Assembly: GCF_000582685.1 (NCBI RefSeq)
Contig: NZ_KK073769.1
Location: 1,015,758-1,079,757 of the forward strand
Direction: 5' to 3'
DNA length: 64,000 bases
Source: [Scytonema hofmanni] UTEX 2349
Lineage (GTDB): Bacteria; Cyanobacteriota; Cyanobacteriia; Cyanobacteriales; Nostocaceae
The translations under genes were made by a program, and so were the position numbers. Shown piece by piece: positions 33,221 through 42,165 of the stretch (position 1 is the first letter of the stretch; each line of letters begins with the position of its first letter). The notes beneath the pieces are model-generated. The model did not search any database. It was not told the DNA's origin and saw only the letters and a program-made list of their open reading frames with translations.

Positions 33221-34495
33221 TTATTGTCCATACGAGTAACCATCCTTTGAATGAATGCGTTTACAAAACTTGTACGATATCCCCTGAGCTAATCCGTTTT
33301 TGGCAGTAATATTGAAACTACCTGATGAACGAATAGCTACTTTTCCAACGTAACAGCCAACTTTTTTACCAGTCGTGACAACCGCTTTAACGATGTCCCC
33401 AGTTTGAAAACCAAAATGGATTTTATTGCTAGGCACATATCGATTTGGGAAACCGTATTTGTCGGTTCTACACGATTGCCTAGAACCATGACCTACTGTT
33501 TTAATTAACAAAGGCTTGGTTGTTAATATTTCCAAACTTTCAACATTGCCAACACATGCAGCATCTAACCAATGGGTTTTAGAAAGTTTGAGTCTAGTTC
33601 TATTGAATTTAGTTTTCCCTCCAGAACCCGTGCTAACTGGCAGACATGTTGTGTTCAATGCGTTAAATAATGCCCATCTAGTAGAATTCACGGCAGCCGC
33701 ATCTTTTAATGGACGTTTGGCTGAAAAAAGAATTTTCTTTAGAAGCTCCGGTTTTTTGGATAAAAATGTTTTAATATCCTGAGTACCTTTTTTCTTATTA
33801 CATTTGTCGCAAGCTAGGCAAAGGTTTGATATTTTATTACTACCTCCTTTGGCTTTTGGATGGATATGTTCTACTTGTAGTGCGACATTTTCTATCCCAC
33901 AGTAGGTGCATTTTCTATCCCATTTGTTGAGTAAATATTCTCTAACTTCGTAGCCTAAAAGTTTACCTTGCTGATACTCAATACCCGATATCTCCGGATT
34001 CTCTAGTTGTTGTAAATCGAATCTTACTAACTCTTGAGATATGCCAGTTACAGGAGACAATTTAATAAATTTTTTGACCCAAGTTAATACAGTTTCTACC
34101 CGATGCTGCAAAGACGGTGCTAACCACCCTTTAGGTCTAGCTCTATTTGAAAATCTCGGTTTACGGTATTTAGTATGTCTTGCCCTCCTACCACGTCTTA
34201 ATGATTTTCTAGATTCTAAAGAGGCTTTGATAGCAGAACCTCTATGCGATAATTCCGCACCAAAAACAACTTTACTGTCTTGAACTAAAGCTAGTCCTGT
34301 TACTTTTGAACCAGGGTCAATTTTTATTTGAACAGGTTTTGTTTCTTTGGTCGAAACACTTTTTAAAATGATTGTGAACGGGTAAGTCCGGTATACAGCA
34401 GCTTTTTTTGAACTTAATAATTTTCTAGCTGTGACAGGGTGTATTGGGTTACAAGGCTTTTTATCGGTATCGATTACAAAAACGAAATTGGACAT
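33221..34495 (-). CDS. iscB: RNA-guided endonuclease IscB
   Basis: A 424-aa protein with the IscB layout. A PLMP-like N-terminal segment (PCNPIHPVTARKLLSSKKA) is followed by RuvC-I with IKIDPGSKVTGLAL (Asp 60), the Arg-rich bridge helix (SLRRGRRARHTKYRKPRFSNR region, about 98-118), RuvC-II with Glu 155, an inserted HNH domain with CTYCG, EHIHPKAKGGSN and CDKCN (about 196-233), and RuvC-III with THWLDAACVG (His 308, Asp 311). All catalytic residues are present, so it may be active. IscB is the ancestor of Cas9 and cuts DNA guided by omega-RNA encoded just upstream. ATG 34495 has an AAAGGAGGG site; that site and start are duplicated 62 bases upstream. Confidence 0.95.
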   Translation of the reverse strand: MSNFVFVIDTDKKPCNPIHPVTARKLLSSKKAAVYRTYPFTIILKSVSTKETKPVQIKIDPGSKVTGLALVQDSKVVFGAELSHRGSAIKASLESRKSLRRGRRARHTKYRKPRFSNRARPKGWLAPSLQHRVETVLTWVKKFIKLSPVTGISQELVRFDLQQLENPEISGIEYQQGKLLGYEVREYLLNKWDRKCTYCGIENVALQVEHIHPKAKGGSNKISNLCLACDKCNKKKGTQDIKTFLSKKPELLKKILFSAKRPLKDAAAVNSTRWALFNALNTTCLPVSTGSGGKTKFNRTRLKLSKTHWLDAACVGNVESLEILTTKPLLIKTVGHGSRQSCRTDKYGFPNRYVPSNKIHFGFQTGDIVKAVVTTGKKVGCYVGKVAIRSSGSFNITAKNGLAQGISYKFCKRIHSKDGYSYGQ

Positions 34496-34588
34496 AAAGT
34501 CCCTCCTTTACAGGGTAATGTTAGCTCGGTATCGATTACAAAAACGAAATTGGACATAAAGTCCCTCCTTTACAGGGTAATGTTAGCT
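34465..34588. repeat. Perfect 62-bp tandem duplication over the iscB start
   Basis: 34465-34526 and 34527-34588 are identical. Each copy contains, on the minus strand, AAAGGAGGGACTTTATG plus the first ten iscB codons. The duplication is not a multiple of three. Confidence 0.97.
34474..34557 (-). other. 27-codon upstream open frame overlapping the iscB start
   Basis: The upstream copy of the duplication provides a second perfect ribosome-binding site and ATG (34557). It encodes the first ten residues of IscB (MSNFVFVIDT), then shifts frame and ends at TAA 34474-34476, inside the iscB coding region. It is likely to be translated and could reduce or couple IscB synthesis. No separate function is suggested for the peptide. 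Confidence 0.7.
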
Positions 34589-34822
34589 TCGACAAAGTTA
34601 ATAGTCGGTACTTTCCAAACAATACTTACTTAACCCCTTAAATATGTTTAATTGTTCGGTTCTAGTGCAATGGACTAGCTTCGCATCCATTGGTAGGTCT
34701 CTTAACACTTGCTATTAACGTAGTACTCGCTCGCGTAGCGGACGCACCAGAAGTACTTAGTCTGGTAAACATCAGGCTTTTAAAGCCCCCACCATATTGC
34801 TTGATTGCAATTGGTGGTGGGT
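34589..34822 (-). ncRNA. Omega-RNA scaffold of the IscB element
   Basis: Upstream of iscB on the same strand lie about 230 non-coding bases full of stems, read on the minus strand: CAATGGA/TCCATTG around a TGCGAAGC-type loop (near 34670-34695), CCAGA...TCTGG (near 34747-34766), GGCTTTAAAAGCC (near 34774-34786), and the terminal hairpin 34786-34821. Position and size fit the omega-RNA that lies 5' of iscB genes; the guide would be read from the host sequence flanking the 34.8-kb end. Boundaries are approximate. Confidence 0.75.
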
Positions 34823-34874
34823 AGTTTACATTATCAGTAGATATGGTTGCCATAGTTAAAAATTTGGTTTATAG
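34823..34874 (-). other. Short junction with an orphan start (MATISTDNV) between cis11 and the IscB element
   Basis: Twenty-odd bases after the cis11 stop, ATG at 34853 opens a frame MATISTDNVNYPPP that runs straight into the element end. It may be the beginning of a gene cut off by the IscB insertion, or chance. The host bases next to the element would also be the omega-RNA guide. Confidence 0.35.
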
Positions 34875-37800
34875 TTATGGGTTTTCTTGTAAAATAATAT
34901 CCGCTAATGCCTCATAGCCAAGGATGCCAGATGCAAGTTTTTGATTAGCAGCGAGGGTAGTTGCTTGATTAATAATGTGGGTTTGACCAGTGGTTGCAAC
35001 CGACACCGAGGTGAGTACCGATCGCGCAGTTGAAGCGATCGCTTCCCGGACATCCCGCTGATTGTCATGATGCATTTTGAAATTCACAACATAGTCAACG
35101 TAATATTGCTGTTCGATGAAATTGAGAATAGAAGAACCGTAAATAGTACCTCCGAAATGAATTTCCGCTCCTTTATCGACCGTCCAGGGTGTGAGAAAGT
35201 CGGCGATCGCTTGCTGCAAATCCCGGCGATAATAACCAAAGTTGCCGTTATAAGGAGATTTAAACTGCACCTCACACTCCACCTGGATATGCTCGTATGC
35301 AGGATTTACAACTTTGATATCTGCCCAAGGAGAACTAACACTGACCAAATATTTCTCAATTTTCTCTAGCAGATTAATGTTGACTTTGGGTTCCAAGTCA
35401 TTGGTGGTGCTACGCTGAGACAAATCGGGAATCACAACTAAGGTAACAGCCCCAGGCACCAGTTCCTGAAATTGTTTGTCTTGATTCACCTGTCCGTGGT
35501 TGATGCAGCGAACCTTATAAATTTCGGGGAATTTTTCCAACACCAACCGTTCATAATCGAAGATAGTAACAGCCCGACCTTTATGGCGCAGATGTTCGCT
35601 GATTCGGGTATAAAAATGATCTGGCTGCTCTTTAACCTTGCCACCAAAGGAATTATATAGTTGCTCTACTTTTTTGACTTCCGGTGTGGGTACAGCTAAT
35701 TTCGCGATGGTACCAGGTGCTAAGGCAACAGCCAAATGGTTAGGATCGTTACCAAGGTCAGTAAAACTCACCCGTGCGGCTTGGGTATGAACACCAATTA
35801 TTTGACAAATAGCCCCGCTACGTGCTTTGACACTGGCTTTGAGCCAATACAAGCTCGGATCGAGGATTGTAGTTTTATCCTTGCTAATGTCCTCCGGAAT
35901 CCCTAAGTTGACGATGCCAGAAGTAATTAGCCCATTAGTACTATCGCTGACAATGCGATCGCTCAGAGATTCCCAGTTATTATCTTTTAGGTAATGCCAA
36001 TTTATTTCTGCCTTTGCTAAATCCGTATTAGCGGTTTCTTCCGCTACCTGGAAAAGCAACGGTAAAGCTGTGGGGGGGTCGAGGTTCTGCAATCCAATCA
36101 GTAATTCGCCCTCATTGGTAAATTGCGGTAGAAAATAGGGTAATTCCTCCTGCAATTGGGCAAACCCGTCAAATGGGTGAAGATGAAAAAGTGTATAATC
36201 TTTTTGGTCTGCGACTGCTGTGTAGCTCAGAGAAAGCGATTGAATAACAGGCGTATAAGGTTCGTTAATCGCAATTGGTGCTACTGTTTGGGGAAAGTTA
36301 ACACTTGGATTCCATCGCGTTAAGGTGCGGGTTTGATTTGCACCTTCACCTGTTACCACTTCATACACAGCTCCGTTAACATATTCCCCAGTCTGAAAAT
36401 TTTTCGCTGAGGCTAATGTCTGTAGAGCAAATTTACTGGGAAACTCATTATGCAAGAAATCTTGATTGAGTACAAATTTGAGAAAACCGCTATGAGTTTG
36501 GACATTGAAGCTGGTTAAATTGTCGATTTCCTCCCCAGGCAGCGGAGTTTGAGGGGGAGTTCTATCTATAAGCCGATCGCTATCTGGATTGAAAAGATTA
36601 TAGTTGTTGGGTTCTGATGACCAAGTGTGTTGAGTGAGTCTCTTTACCTGTGCCGAAAAGTTGTTAAAGTTGGGCGCATTTTGATCTCCCTCTACATAGT
36701 ACCCACGATAATAGTTTACTAGATTGGCAGGTAATCCTTGCCATGCAATTTTAATCTTGAGAAGAGAGAGATTTTTCTGAAAAATTTCTTTACTGCCAAC
36801 ATAAAATGTCGATCCCACCGCTGGTTTTGCTCCAAAGGGTTGGAAGGGTTTTGTCGGATCGATGGTGGATAAATCGTTTTGCAGTACCAAGTCGCGGACT
36901 TCTATTTCCTTGGTGCTGATAGTGAGTTTGGTAAGTTTTAGGTTGCGGAAATAACTGTAAGGTGAAAAATTATTGACCCGTGCCTCATCTTTTAAATAGA
37001 GTCGAGCGACGGGCAGATTTGTAGACAGAGCAGCACCAGGTAGTTCGGGATGATAAATACCGATTGGCTCCTGGTCAGCAGTTAAACTCACTTCCAATTT
37101 GAGAGTTTTTTCTTCTTCCAAGCTGCTTTCGTTGTTAGTCTCTGACTGGCGAATTTTCCCCACTATCCAATCTTTTTTGCCGCTAAAATCAACAGTAAAA
37201 ATATTAGGTAAATCGCTGGCTTTCACCGCAGTGGGTGCTTTATCAAAAGTTAGGGTAAAAATGACAGTACGCGTCCCTTCCTGGAGATAAAAAATATTTG
37301 AAGCGATCGCTAATCCTAAGTTAGCGCGATCGCGTTTTTTATCGCCAAAAGGCAACCAAGCTTTAACCGCAAGTTCTTTGGGAAAATCTCCACCTTTCCC
37401 ATCAAAGGAGTTTGCTTGGGGTGAGGTATACAAACCCAGAAAATTATCGATTCCTTTTGAGTCCAAAAACAACCCTTTCAGGCTGGCTATCTGGGCTTTG
37501 TGGAGGATAGTTTCTGTATCAATTTTGTAAAATAGCTCGATGCCACTGGCATCTTTACCAGCTTTGAAGCGAGTTTCGACATCTAGCTTATATTCTGTTT
37601 GGGATTTAGCCAGTTCAAATATTAAGTGAGCATGGTCTGGTTCCGCTGGGCGATCGCTTAGGCGCAGCACATGACGGTAGAAAAAGTCAAGGTGTCGCTG
37701 GGTCATGCGATTCAGGTCATCGCGGGCTGGTTGCATCACCTCCCAAAAGGCGAAATACAGGGATAGGTGGGGTGGATGATCCTGTCTGGCTGTCAGGCTG

Positions 37801-38480
37801 TCTTTGAGATGCTTCTGTGATTCCTTGATGATTTGATGGTAAGTTTGAAACAACGCCTGAAAAACAGGGTCAAGTTCGGTACGTGCTTCAGATTTACTGC
37901 TCATCACAGTGCAATCATTTGTTGGCGTTGAGCTGAGATCAAGCCCAAATACTGTAACAAATTTGTCGTATAGTTCTGTGGTTACATCCCCGTAAATCCT
38001 TTCAAAAGACTGCATACGTCTTAAAGGTTCTGTGAGGTTGGTCTTGACCAGTCCTTTAATGATGGATTTTAGGGGAGTGTAAGGTTCTAACACCTCATAC
38101 CACTCCGGGATTGGCTTTAATAACTCTTCTTTCCAGAGATTCAGAATCGGTGCAAGAGTCTCCCGTGAAAGATTTTCCAGGAACTTATCCAACTTCAGCT
38201 TATACTCGTCTTTGATTCTTTGGGGGCGAATTTTGCTGATTAGGGCGATTTGCACCGGTGTGCTGCTAGCAAAAAAATCTTGCCAGTTACCATCTTTTTG
38301 GTTGTCAGCGTCGTAGTAAATAACCTGCTGACTGAGTTTGTGAGCAAAAACCAGAAAGTCGCCCAGGTCGCCTTCATCAATCTTGACATAATCGGGTGAC
38401 AGGGCTGAAACCTGTCGCTGACGCTGGCTCACCCCATCGCGGATTAAGGGATTTTTCGGTATGTCGCGGCGGATGTTCAT
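34875..38480 (-). CDS. cis11: CIS baseplate wedge protein (Cis11/Afp11-like, baseplate J-type)
   Basis: A 1201-aa protein. The C-terminal 350 residues have the baseplate J-type features: HLRHKGRAVTIFDYERLVLE and FPEIYKVRCINHGQ, VTLVVIPDLSQ, INLLEKIEKYLVSVSSPWAD, and GYYRRDLQQAIADFLTPW followed by IYGSSILNFIEQ. The N-terminal region (AFWEVMQPARDDLNRMTQRHLDFFYRHVLRL) is typical of large Cis11 proteins. It starts with a 4-base ATGA overlap with the gp25 gene (38477-38480), indicating coupled translation, and is the last gene before the IscB element. It forms the wedge with Cis12 around the spike hub. Confidence 0.88.
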   Translation of the reverse strand: MNIRRDIPKNPLIRDGVSQRQRQVSALSPDYVKIDEGDLGDFLVFAHKLSQQVIYYDADNQKDGNWQDFFASSTPVQIALISKIRPQRIKDEYKLKLDKFLENLSRETLAPILNLWKEELLKPIPEWYEVLEPYTPLKSIIKGLVKTNLTEPLRRMQSFERIYGDVTTELYDKFVTVFGLDLSSTPTNDCTVMSSKSEARTELDPVFQALFQTYHQIIKESQKHLKDSLTARQDHPPHLSLYFAFWEVMQPARDDLNRMTQRHLDFFYRHVLRLSDRPAEPDHAHLIFELAKSQTEYKLDVETRFKAGKDASGIELFYKIDTETILHKAQIASLKGLFLDSKGIDNFLGLYTSPQANSFDGKGGDFPKELAVKAWLPFGDKKRDRANLGLAIASNIFYLQEGTRTVIFTLTFDKAPTAVKASDLPNIFTVDFSGKKDWIVGKIRQSETNNESSLEEEKTLKLEVSLTADQEPIGIYHPELPGAALSTNLPVARLYLKDEARVNNFSPYSYFRNLKLTKLTISTKEIEVRDLVLQNDLSTIDPTKPFQPFGAKPAVGSTFYVGSKEIFQKNLSLLKIKIAWQGLPANLVNYYRGYYVEGDQNAPNFNNFSAQVKRLTQHTWSSEPNNYNLFNPDSDRLIDRTPPQTPLPGEEIDNLTSFNVQTHSGFLKFVLNQDFLHNEFPSKFALQTLASAKNFQTGEYVNGAVYEVVTGEGANQTRTLTRWNPSVNFPQTVAPIAINEPYTPVIQSLSLSYTAVADQKDYTLFHLHPFDGFAQLQEELPYFLPQFTNEGELLIGLQNLDPPTALPLLFQVAEETANTDLAKAEINWHYLKDNNWESLSDRIVSDSTNGLITSGIVNLGIPEDISKDKTTILDPSLYWLKASVKARSGAICQIIGVHTQAARVSFTDLGNDPNHLAVALAPGTIAKLAVPTPEVKKVEQLYNSFGGKVKEQPDHFYTRISEHLRHKGRAVTIFDYERLVLEKFPEIYKVRCINHGQVNQDKQFQELVPGAVTLVVIPDLSQRSTTNDLEPKVNINLLEKIEKYLVSVSSPWADIKVVNPAYEHIQVECEVQFKSPYNGNFGYYRRDLQQAIADFLTPWTVDKGAEIHFGGTIYGSSILNFIEQQYYVDYVVNFKMHHDNQRDVREAIASTARSVLTSVSVATTGQTHIINQATTLAANQKLASGILGYEALADIILQENP

Positions 38481-38914
38481 GATTTTCTGGGAACTGAAAG
38501 CAGGTTTGCAATACCTTCTTGCAGGTAGAAAGGATAGACAAAACTGAAGCGAGAATTTGTACTAATGATGGTATAATCCACCGTGATGTTCACCACACCA
38601 CTTAACTGTTCATCAGAATTGAGATCCAGGCGATTCAGGAGGATGCGGGGTTCGTGATACAAAATGGCAATACGTATTAGTTCTTTGATATTACTGGCGA
38701 CAGTGGGGCTAAGAGGTTCAAAGAGCAAATCTTGGAGATTACAGCCATAAGTCGGTTGCATCACCCGTTCACCCTGGCTAGTGGACAGCAGAATCTGCAA
38801 ACTCTCGCGGATATCATCTTCAGCCCTCACCAGTCCCACGCTTTGAGACTTTTTAGAAAAAGTGGGTGGAAATCCCCAGCCAGTACCCAGGTAGGCTTTA
38901 TCGTTGTTTTCCAT
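38477..38914 (-). CDS. cis9: CIS baseplate gp25-like protein (Cis9/Afp9)
   Basis: A 145-aa protein of the GPW/gp25 family, with GWGFPPTF, VRAEDDIRESLQILLSTSQGERVMQPTYGCNLQDLLFEP and a C-terminal beta region. gp25 is the sheath-initiating baseplate component found in T4, T6SS (TssE) and eCIS particles; the EPR-like motif appears as HEPRILL. Start ATG 38914 follows the PAAR stop by one base, and the end overlaps cis11. This order (PAAR, gp25, wedge) is common in eCIS loci. Confidence 0.92.
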   Translation of the reverse strand: MENNDKAYLGTGWGFPPTFSKKSQSVGLVRAEDDIRESLQILLSTSQGERVMQPTYGCNLQDLLFEPLSPTVASNIKELIRIAILYHEPRILLNRLDLNSDEQLSGVVNITVDYTIISTNSRFSFVYPFYLQEGIANLLSVPRKS

Positions 38915-38915
38915 G

Positions 38916-39209
38916 TCAGCCTCCGATCAAGACAGTAAATGCTCCCAAAACAATGGAGCCTCCGTGTGCCGTGGTATCACCCAGACGAGCAGCGGGTTTT
39001 CCCCCGATGAACACAGTTGCTGACCCTAAGACGATGGAATCTGGTGGTCCAGTACAGATGCAGATATCACCCACAACAGCGGCTGGTATGCCAGCAATTA
39101 AAACAGTTGGTACTCCTGGACTAGCGATCGGTCCGCCAACATGGGGGACAATGCCAGTTACCATCGGACAGACATGCATATCAGTAAGACGTGCCGCAGG
39201 TTTTCCCAT
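38916..39209 (-). CDS. cis10: PAAR-repeat spike-tip protein (Cis10)
   Basis: A 97-aa protein starting MGKPAARLTDMHVCPMV, with three PAAR-type turns (GKPAARLTD, AGIPAAVVGD, GGKPAARLGD) and conserved His/Cys residues for metal binding (DMHVCP, CICTGP, TAHGG). It sharpens the tip of the VgrG-like spike. The ATG 39209 was chosen over an upstream in-frame ATG (39251) because AAGGAGAATTTT sits directly before it and the family begins there. It lies between the spike gene (218-base gap) and gp25. Confidence 0.93.
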   Translation of the reverse strand: MGKPAARLTDMHVCPMVTGIVPHVGGPIASPGVPTVLIAGIPAAVVGDICICTGPPDSIVLGSATVFIGGKPAARLGDTTAHGGSIVLGAFTVLIGG

Positions 39210-39426
39210 AAAATTCTCCTTTCTTAGTATAAAACTCCACAAGTTAATCACGAAATTTCTAACAAATACTCTGCGTTACCTGGTGCGTCCCTCTGCGTTT
39301 AAAGATATAGCGCTTCTCGTTTGAATCAAGTACAGATTTATCTGCGTCCATCTGCGTTCATCTGCGGTTCCTTAATTCTTTGATGTATTGCACCCAACTG
39401 ATAACCGCTATAATTCTGCGTAAGTC

Positions 39427-41199
39427 CTAATTAATCTGTACTAACGATCCTTTCAGCACCGCGATCGCACTTGTGGAAACTTCAGCCCCAGCATTACCTG
39501 AAGCCTTAAATTGAGCATTGGCTTTGGCATTCACATTTAAACCCTCAATACTGGTATCTTGTGTAGCTTTAAGTGTCAACTTGCCTGTAGCCTCCAAAGT
39601 GATGTCTTTAGGACTTTTCATGGTGATGCCGCGATCGTTCATGGTAATGGTATTACCGTTTTGGTCTTTCAACGCAATACCCTTATCTTCGTCAGAAATA
39701 ATCATCTTATTACCCCCCGGTGTTTCCAGCGTGATGATTTTCTTTTCGTCATCGAAGCTCACCTTCATTTGGGAACGGGTAAAAAAGCCTTTGTGATGGT
39801 TTACGTCAAAGGCTTTCAGGGGTGCTGGTTTGGCACTACTATTGAGCATTCCCAGCACAATCGGGTCGCGGGGATCGTCGTTGAGAAAGCCCAAAATCAC
39901 CTCGTCACCAATTTCGGGGCGAAAGAAGGAACCGCGATTGTTACCGGCGTCTAAGGTGGCAATCCTTGACCAAATGCCGTCACTTTGAAAGTCAATTGTG
40001 GGGACTTTGACTAAGATCCGGTCTTCGCCGTTGGGGTCGTCCTGCAACTGTACCACCACCCCAATTTGCAAGCCGTTGACACCGGGAAGCAGTCCCGATG
40101 CTGGTCTGTCTACGATGTCTGTTTCCTGGTAAAACCACTGAGGTGCAAGCCCAAGCTGCATATGAGTATACCAGGCTCCACCATTCAACTCGTGTCGAAT
40201 ACCGGAAACGTAGGCTAACCCATTGAAGCGTTTACCTACCCCTTTGAGTTCGATCAACGTGTCAGGTTTCGCGTCGGGGTAGCCGATGGTCTTTACCCGT
40301 CCCTGAATCTTGGCTAACCGACTTTTCAGCAGTTGGGCATCAGCCCAAGCTTTGAGTTCCGGCTCTTGTACCCGACCACTGTGGTGTAGTTCCCAAGCCT
40401 TTAGGGCGATCGCATTCGCCAAATTTTCCCCTGATAGGTTGCCCTGTTTATTCACCGTCGGCTCAGACCCCTCAACCTCCACCAACGCCTGATCGGTGTA
40501 GCTCCAAGCCTTTGCGTTTACAGCTTTATACTGAGAGCGAGCGTCCATTTCGGCTTCAAATTCTAGCAGATTAACGCCATAGGTGAGGGTAACTAAAGGG
40601 CTACCACTGGTGCTAGGAGCTTTAATTTTGAGCTTGCCACTTTCTGCTAGGACAATCTGCCCATTCATTTGCGATCGCGACAGAATAAAGTCCCAATCGG
40701 TAGCGTAGTATTGGACAATTTGCGGATGTTTACCTTTAGTGCTTTCTACATCCTGGGATATACCACTATAACTGCTAATAATTTGTGCGATCGCATCGCT
40801 GTCTGTAACTTCATTAAAGTATCGGCTGTGCCGACCGATAGTTAATTTAGTCACCGCATCCTTACACTCCAGAATCAGCCTAGAGTCACCATTAGCCCCG
40901 ACTTTCAAAGAATGCTTGACAATCAGCCCTTTAAAGATTGTTTTGTTATGCCCATCGTAGCCCAGAGCAATTTCCAGTTCTTTCCCTGGAATCAGGTCAT
41001 TCCCCTCGCTTGCAGCAAAGGTTTCTTCAGCAGCCTCACCATCTTGCAACACCACCCGCGCCGTTGGTACTCGGTTCACCTCCTGGGTAACTGTCAAAGA
41101 CAACACCTCATAAATATTTGTGATGTCCTTGCCATCAGAAAGTAACTTAAAAGTGGCGACTTCATAGAGCGCATTTTGGGGGATGATGAGGTCAGTCAT
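39427..41199 (-). CDS. cis8: VgrG-like spike/hub protein (Cis8/Afp8)
   Basis: A 590-aa protein. The N-terminal two-thirds form a gp27-like hub (DITNIYEVLSLTVTQEVNRVPTARVVLQDG, LEIALGYDG, IVKHSLKVGANGDSRLILECKDA). An OB-fold follows (LQIGVVVQLQDDPNGEDRILVKVPT, IGDEVILGFLNDDPRDPIVLGML). The C-terminus is a beta-helix needle with short repeats (GNTITMNDRGITMKSPKDITLEATGKLTL...). No extra enzymatic domain is fused, so it is a purely structural spike. The start overlaps the end of cis7 by 4 bases (41196-41199), implying translational coupling. Confidence 0.94.
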   Translation of the reverse strand: MTDLIIPQNALYEVATFKLLSDGKDITNIYEVLSLTVTQEVNRVPTARVVLQDGEAAEETFAASEGNDLIPGKELEIALGYDGHNKTIFKGLIVKHSLKVGANGDSRLILECKDAVTKLTIGRHSRYFNEVTDSDAIAQIISSYSGISQDVESTKGKHPQIVQYYATDWDFILSRSQMNGQIVLAESGKLKIKAPSTSGSPLVTLTYGVNLLEFEAEMDARSQYKAVNAKAWSYTDQALVEVEGSEPTVNKQGNLSGENLANAIALKAWELHHSGRVQEPELKAWADAQLLKSRLAKIQGRVKTIGYPDAKPDTLIELKGVGKRFNGLAYVSGIRHELNGGAWYTHMQLGLAPQWFYQETDIVDRPASGLLPGVNGLQIGVVVQLQDDPNGEDRILVKVPTIDFQSDGIWSRIATLDAGNNRGSFFRPEIGDEVILGFLNDDPRDPIVLGMLNSSAKPAPLKAFDVNHHKGFFTRSQMKVSFDDEKKIITLETPGGNKMIISDEDKGIALKDQNGNTITMNDRGITMKSPKDITLEATGKLTLKATQDTSIEGLNVNAKANAQFKASGNAGAEVSTSAIAVLKGSLVQIN

Positions 41200-41903
41200 A
41201 GTTCTGTTTTCTCCAGCGGTGGAAACCTCAAATCAGTGTTAGTAGCCAGACGGCGAAAATTGACCAGTCCATTCACTTTGGCAACCTGTAGATAATAAGA
41301 TTGGTCGCCGTAAATGCGGTGAGTCATCAGGGGTAGTGTATCACCAGCCGTTACCTTACGGATATGGGTGACATCAGGCGATTGTTTCCCTTCTTCGCGA
41401 AGACGTCGTTCCTGCTCAATGTAGTTGACAAAGGTAGCGCTAATCTTTGCCCTCAGGGGCTTACCATCGGGAGAAAACAGGGTGTAGTTGATTTGTAAGT
41501 CTTTGAGGATGCAGTCAAAGCCGTTTTTATTGCCAAAGGAAAAATTTCCCCACAGCAGCCGCAGAAAATTGGGCTTGTGGGTATTGTTTTTCATTGTGTA
41601 AACCACATTGAGAAACTCCTGCACCTGTCCTGCTACATCCTTATAGAATGTGTTAGCCTTCCCTTTGATTGGTACTACACCGGTGCCATCGAAGGTGAAA
41701 TCAAGCTTGAGTTCTTCAGGACGGGTGAATTTAAATCGCGGATCGTTGCCTTGGGAGCCTTGAGCCTGGGCTAAATCGTATTCTACTTTAAAGGCTTGGG
41801 AAAATTGCTCCGGATTGATCGGCAGATCGAATTCTCCGTGCTTACTCTGAAATCGCTTATCCTCATAAGCCAGAATTTTAACTTTAGTGAGTTCGCCTGT
41901 CAT
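41196..41903 (-). CDS. cis7: CIS LysM-domain hub/baseplate protein (Cis7/Afp7-like)
   Basis: A 235-aa protein with the conserved N-terminal segment YEDKRFQSKHGEFDLPINPEQFSQAFKVEY and RPEELKLDFTFDGTGVV, typical of Afp7-type proteins, and a C-terminal LysM-like fold (VTHIRKVTAGDTLPLMTHRIYGDQSYYLQVAKVNGL). It resembles T4 gp53 and sits around the spike hub in the baseplate. It overlaps cis8 by four bases and follows the DUF5908 gene by three bases. Confidence 0.9.
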   Translation of the reverse strand: MTGELTKVKILAYEDKRFQSKHGEFDLPINPEQFSQAFKVEYDLAQAQGSQGNDPRFKFTRPEELKLDFTFDGTGVVPIKGKANTFYKDVAGQVQEFLNVVYTMKNNTHKPNFLRLLWGNFSFGNKNGFDCILKDLQINYTLFSPDGKPLRAKISATFVNYIEQERRLREEGKQSPDVTHIRKVTAGDTLPLMTHRIYGDQSYYLQVAKVNGLVNFRRLATNTDLRFPPLEKTEL

Positions 41904-41906
41904 AAC

Positions 41907-42083
41907 TTATCGCTCTGACTTTTCCTTGAGGATGGCTAGAACCTGCTCCACACAAGCCGCAATAATGGCAGCCTGGGCATCAGCATCAAAATTGCCTCCC
42001 GCTTCACCTGGGTTGACATTTTGACCTTGACCATCCTCGTTAATTGAGGTCTTAATGACCAGTTCTCTAATTTCCAGTGGCAT
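41907..42083 (-). CDS. DUF5908 small CIS protein (Cis6 position)
   Basis: A 58-aa peptide starting MPLEIRELVIKTSINEDGQ, with a helical C-terminus (AAIIAACVEQVLAILKEKS). The opening MPxEIRELVIK is the signature of DUF5908, a small protein encoded between the second tube gene and the LysM gene in many eCIS loci. The role is unknown; some relatives may plug or chaperone the hub. The stop is followed by the cis7 ATG after three bases, so it belongs to the same transcript. Confidence 0.88.
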   Translation of the reverse strand: MPLEIRELVIKTSINEDGQGQNVNPGEAGGNFDADAQAAIIAACVEQVLAILKEKSER

Positions 42084-42165
42084 AGGCTCGTTTTCCGTAG
42101 AATGTTTTCCGGCTCAGGTTAGAGAAAATAGCTATAAGCACTAAAGTGCTTACTACGAACCGAAT

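Larger units (their letters stand above)
33091..34835 (-). mobile_element. IscB element (IS200/IS605-like) inserted in the CIS gene cluster
   Basis: About 1.75 kb holding iscB and an upstream omega-RNA but no TnpA transposase. Both ends have imperfect palindromes with matching arms in the same orientation: CCCACCAAAGCTG...CAGCTTGGTGGTGGG (33095-33128) and CCCACCATATTGC...GCAATTGGTGGTGGG (34786-34821). Subterminal hairpins in the same orientation are how IS200/IS605 TnpA recognises its ends, so the element was probably moved in trans. Exact tips are not certain by eye. It lies between the genes for Cis11 and the 155-aa protein. Confidence 0.8.

Noticed and set aside
33221..34495. Cas9 or CRISPR effector
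   Set aside because: The 424-aa length, PLMP-like N-terminus and lack of a REC lobe or repeat array identify IscB.
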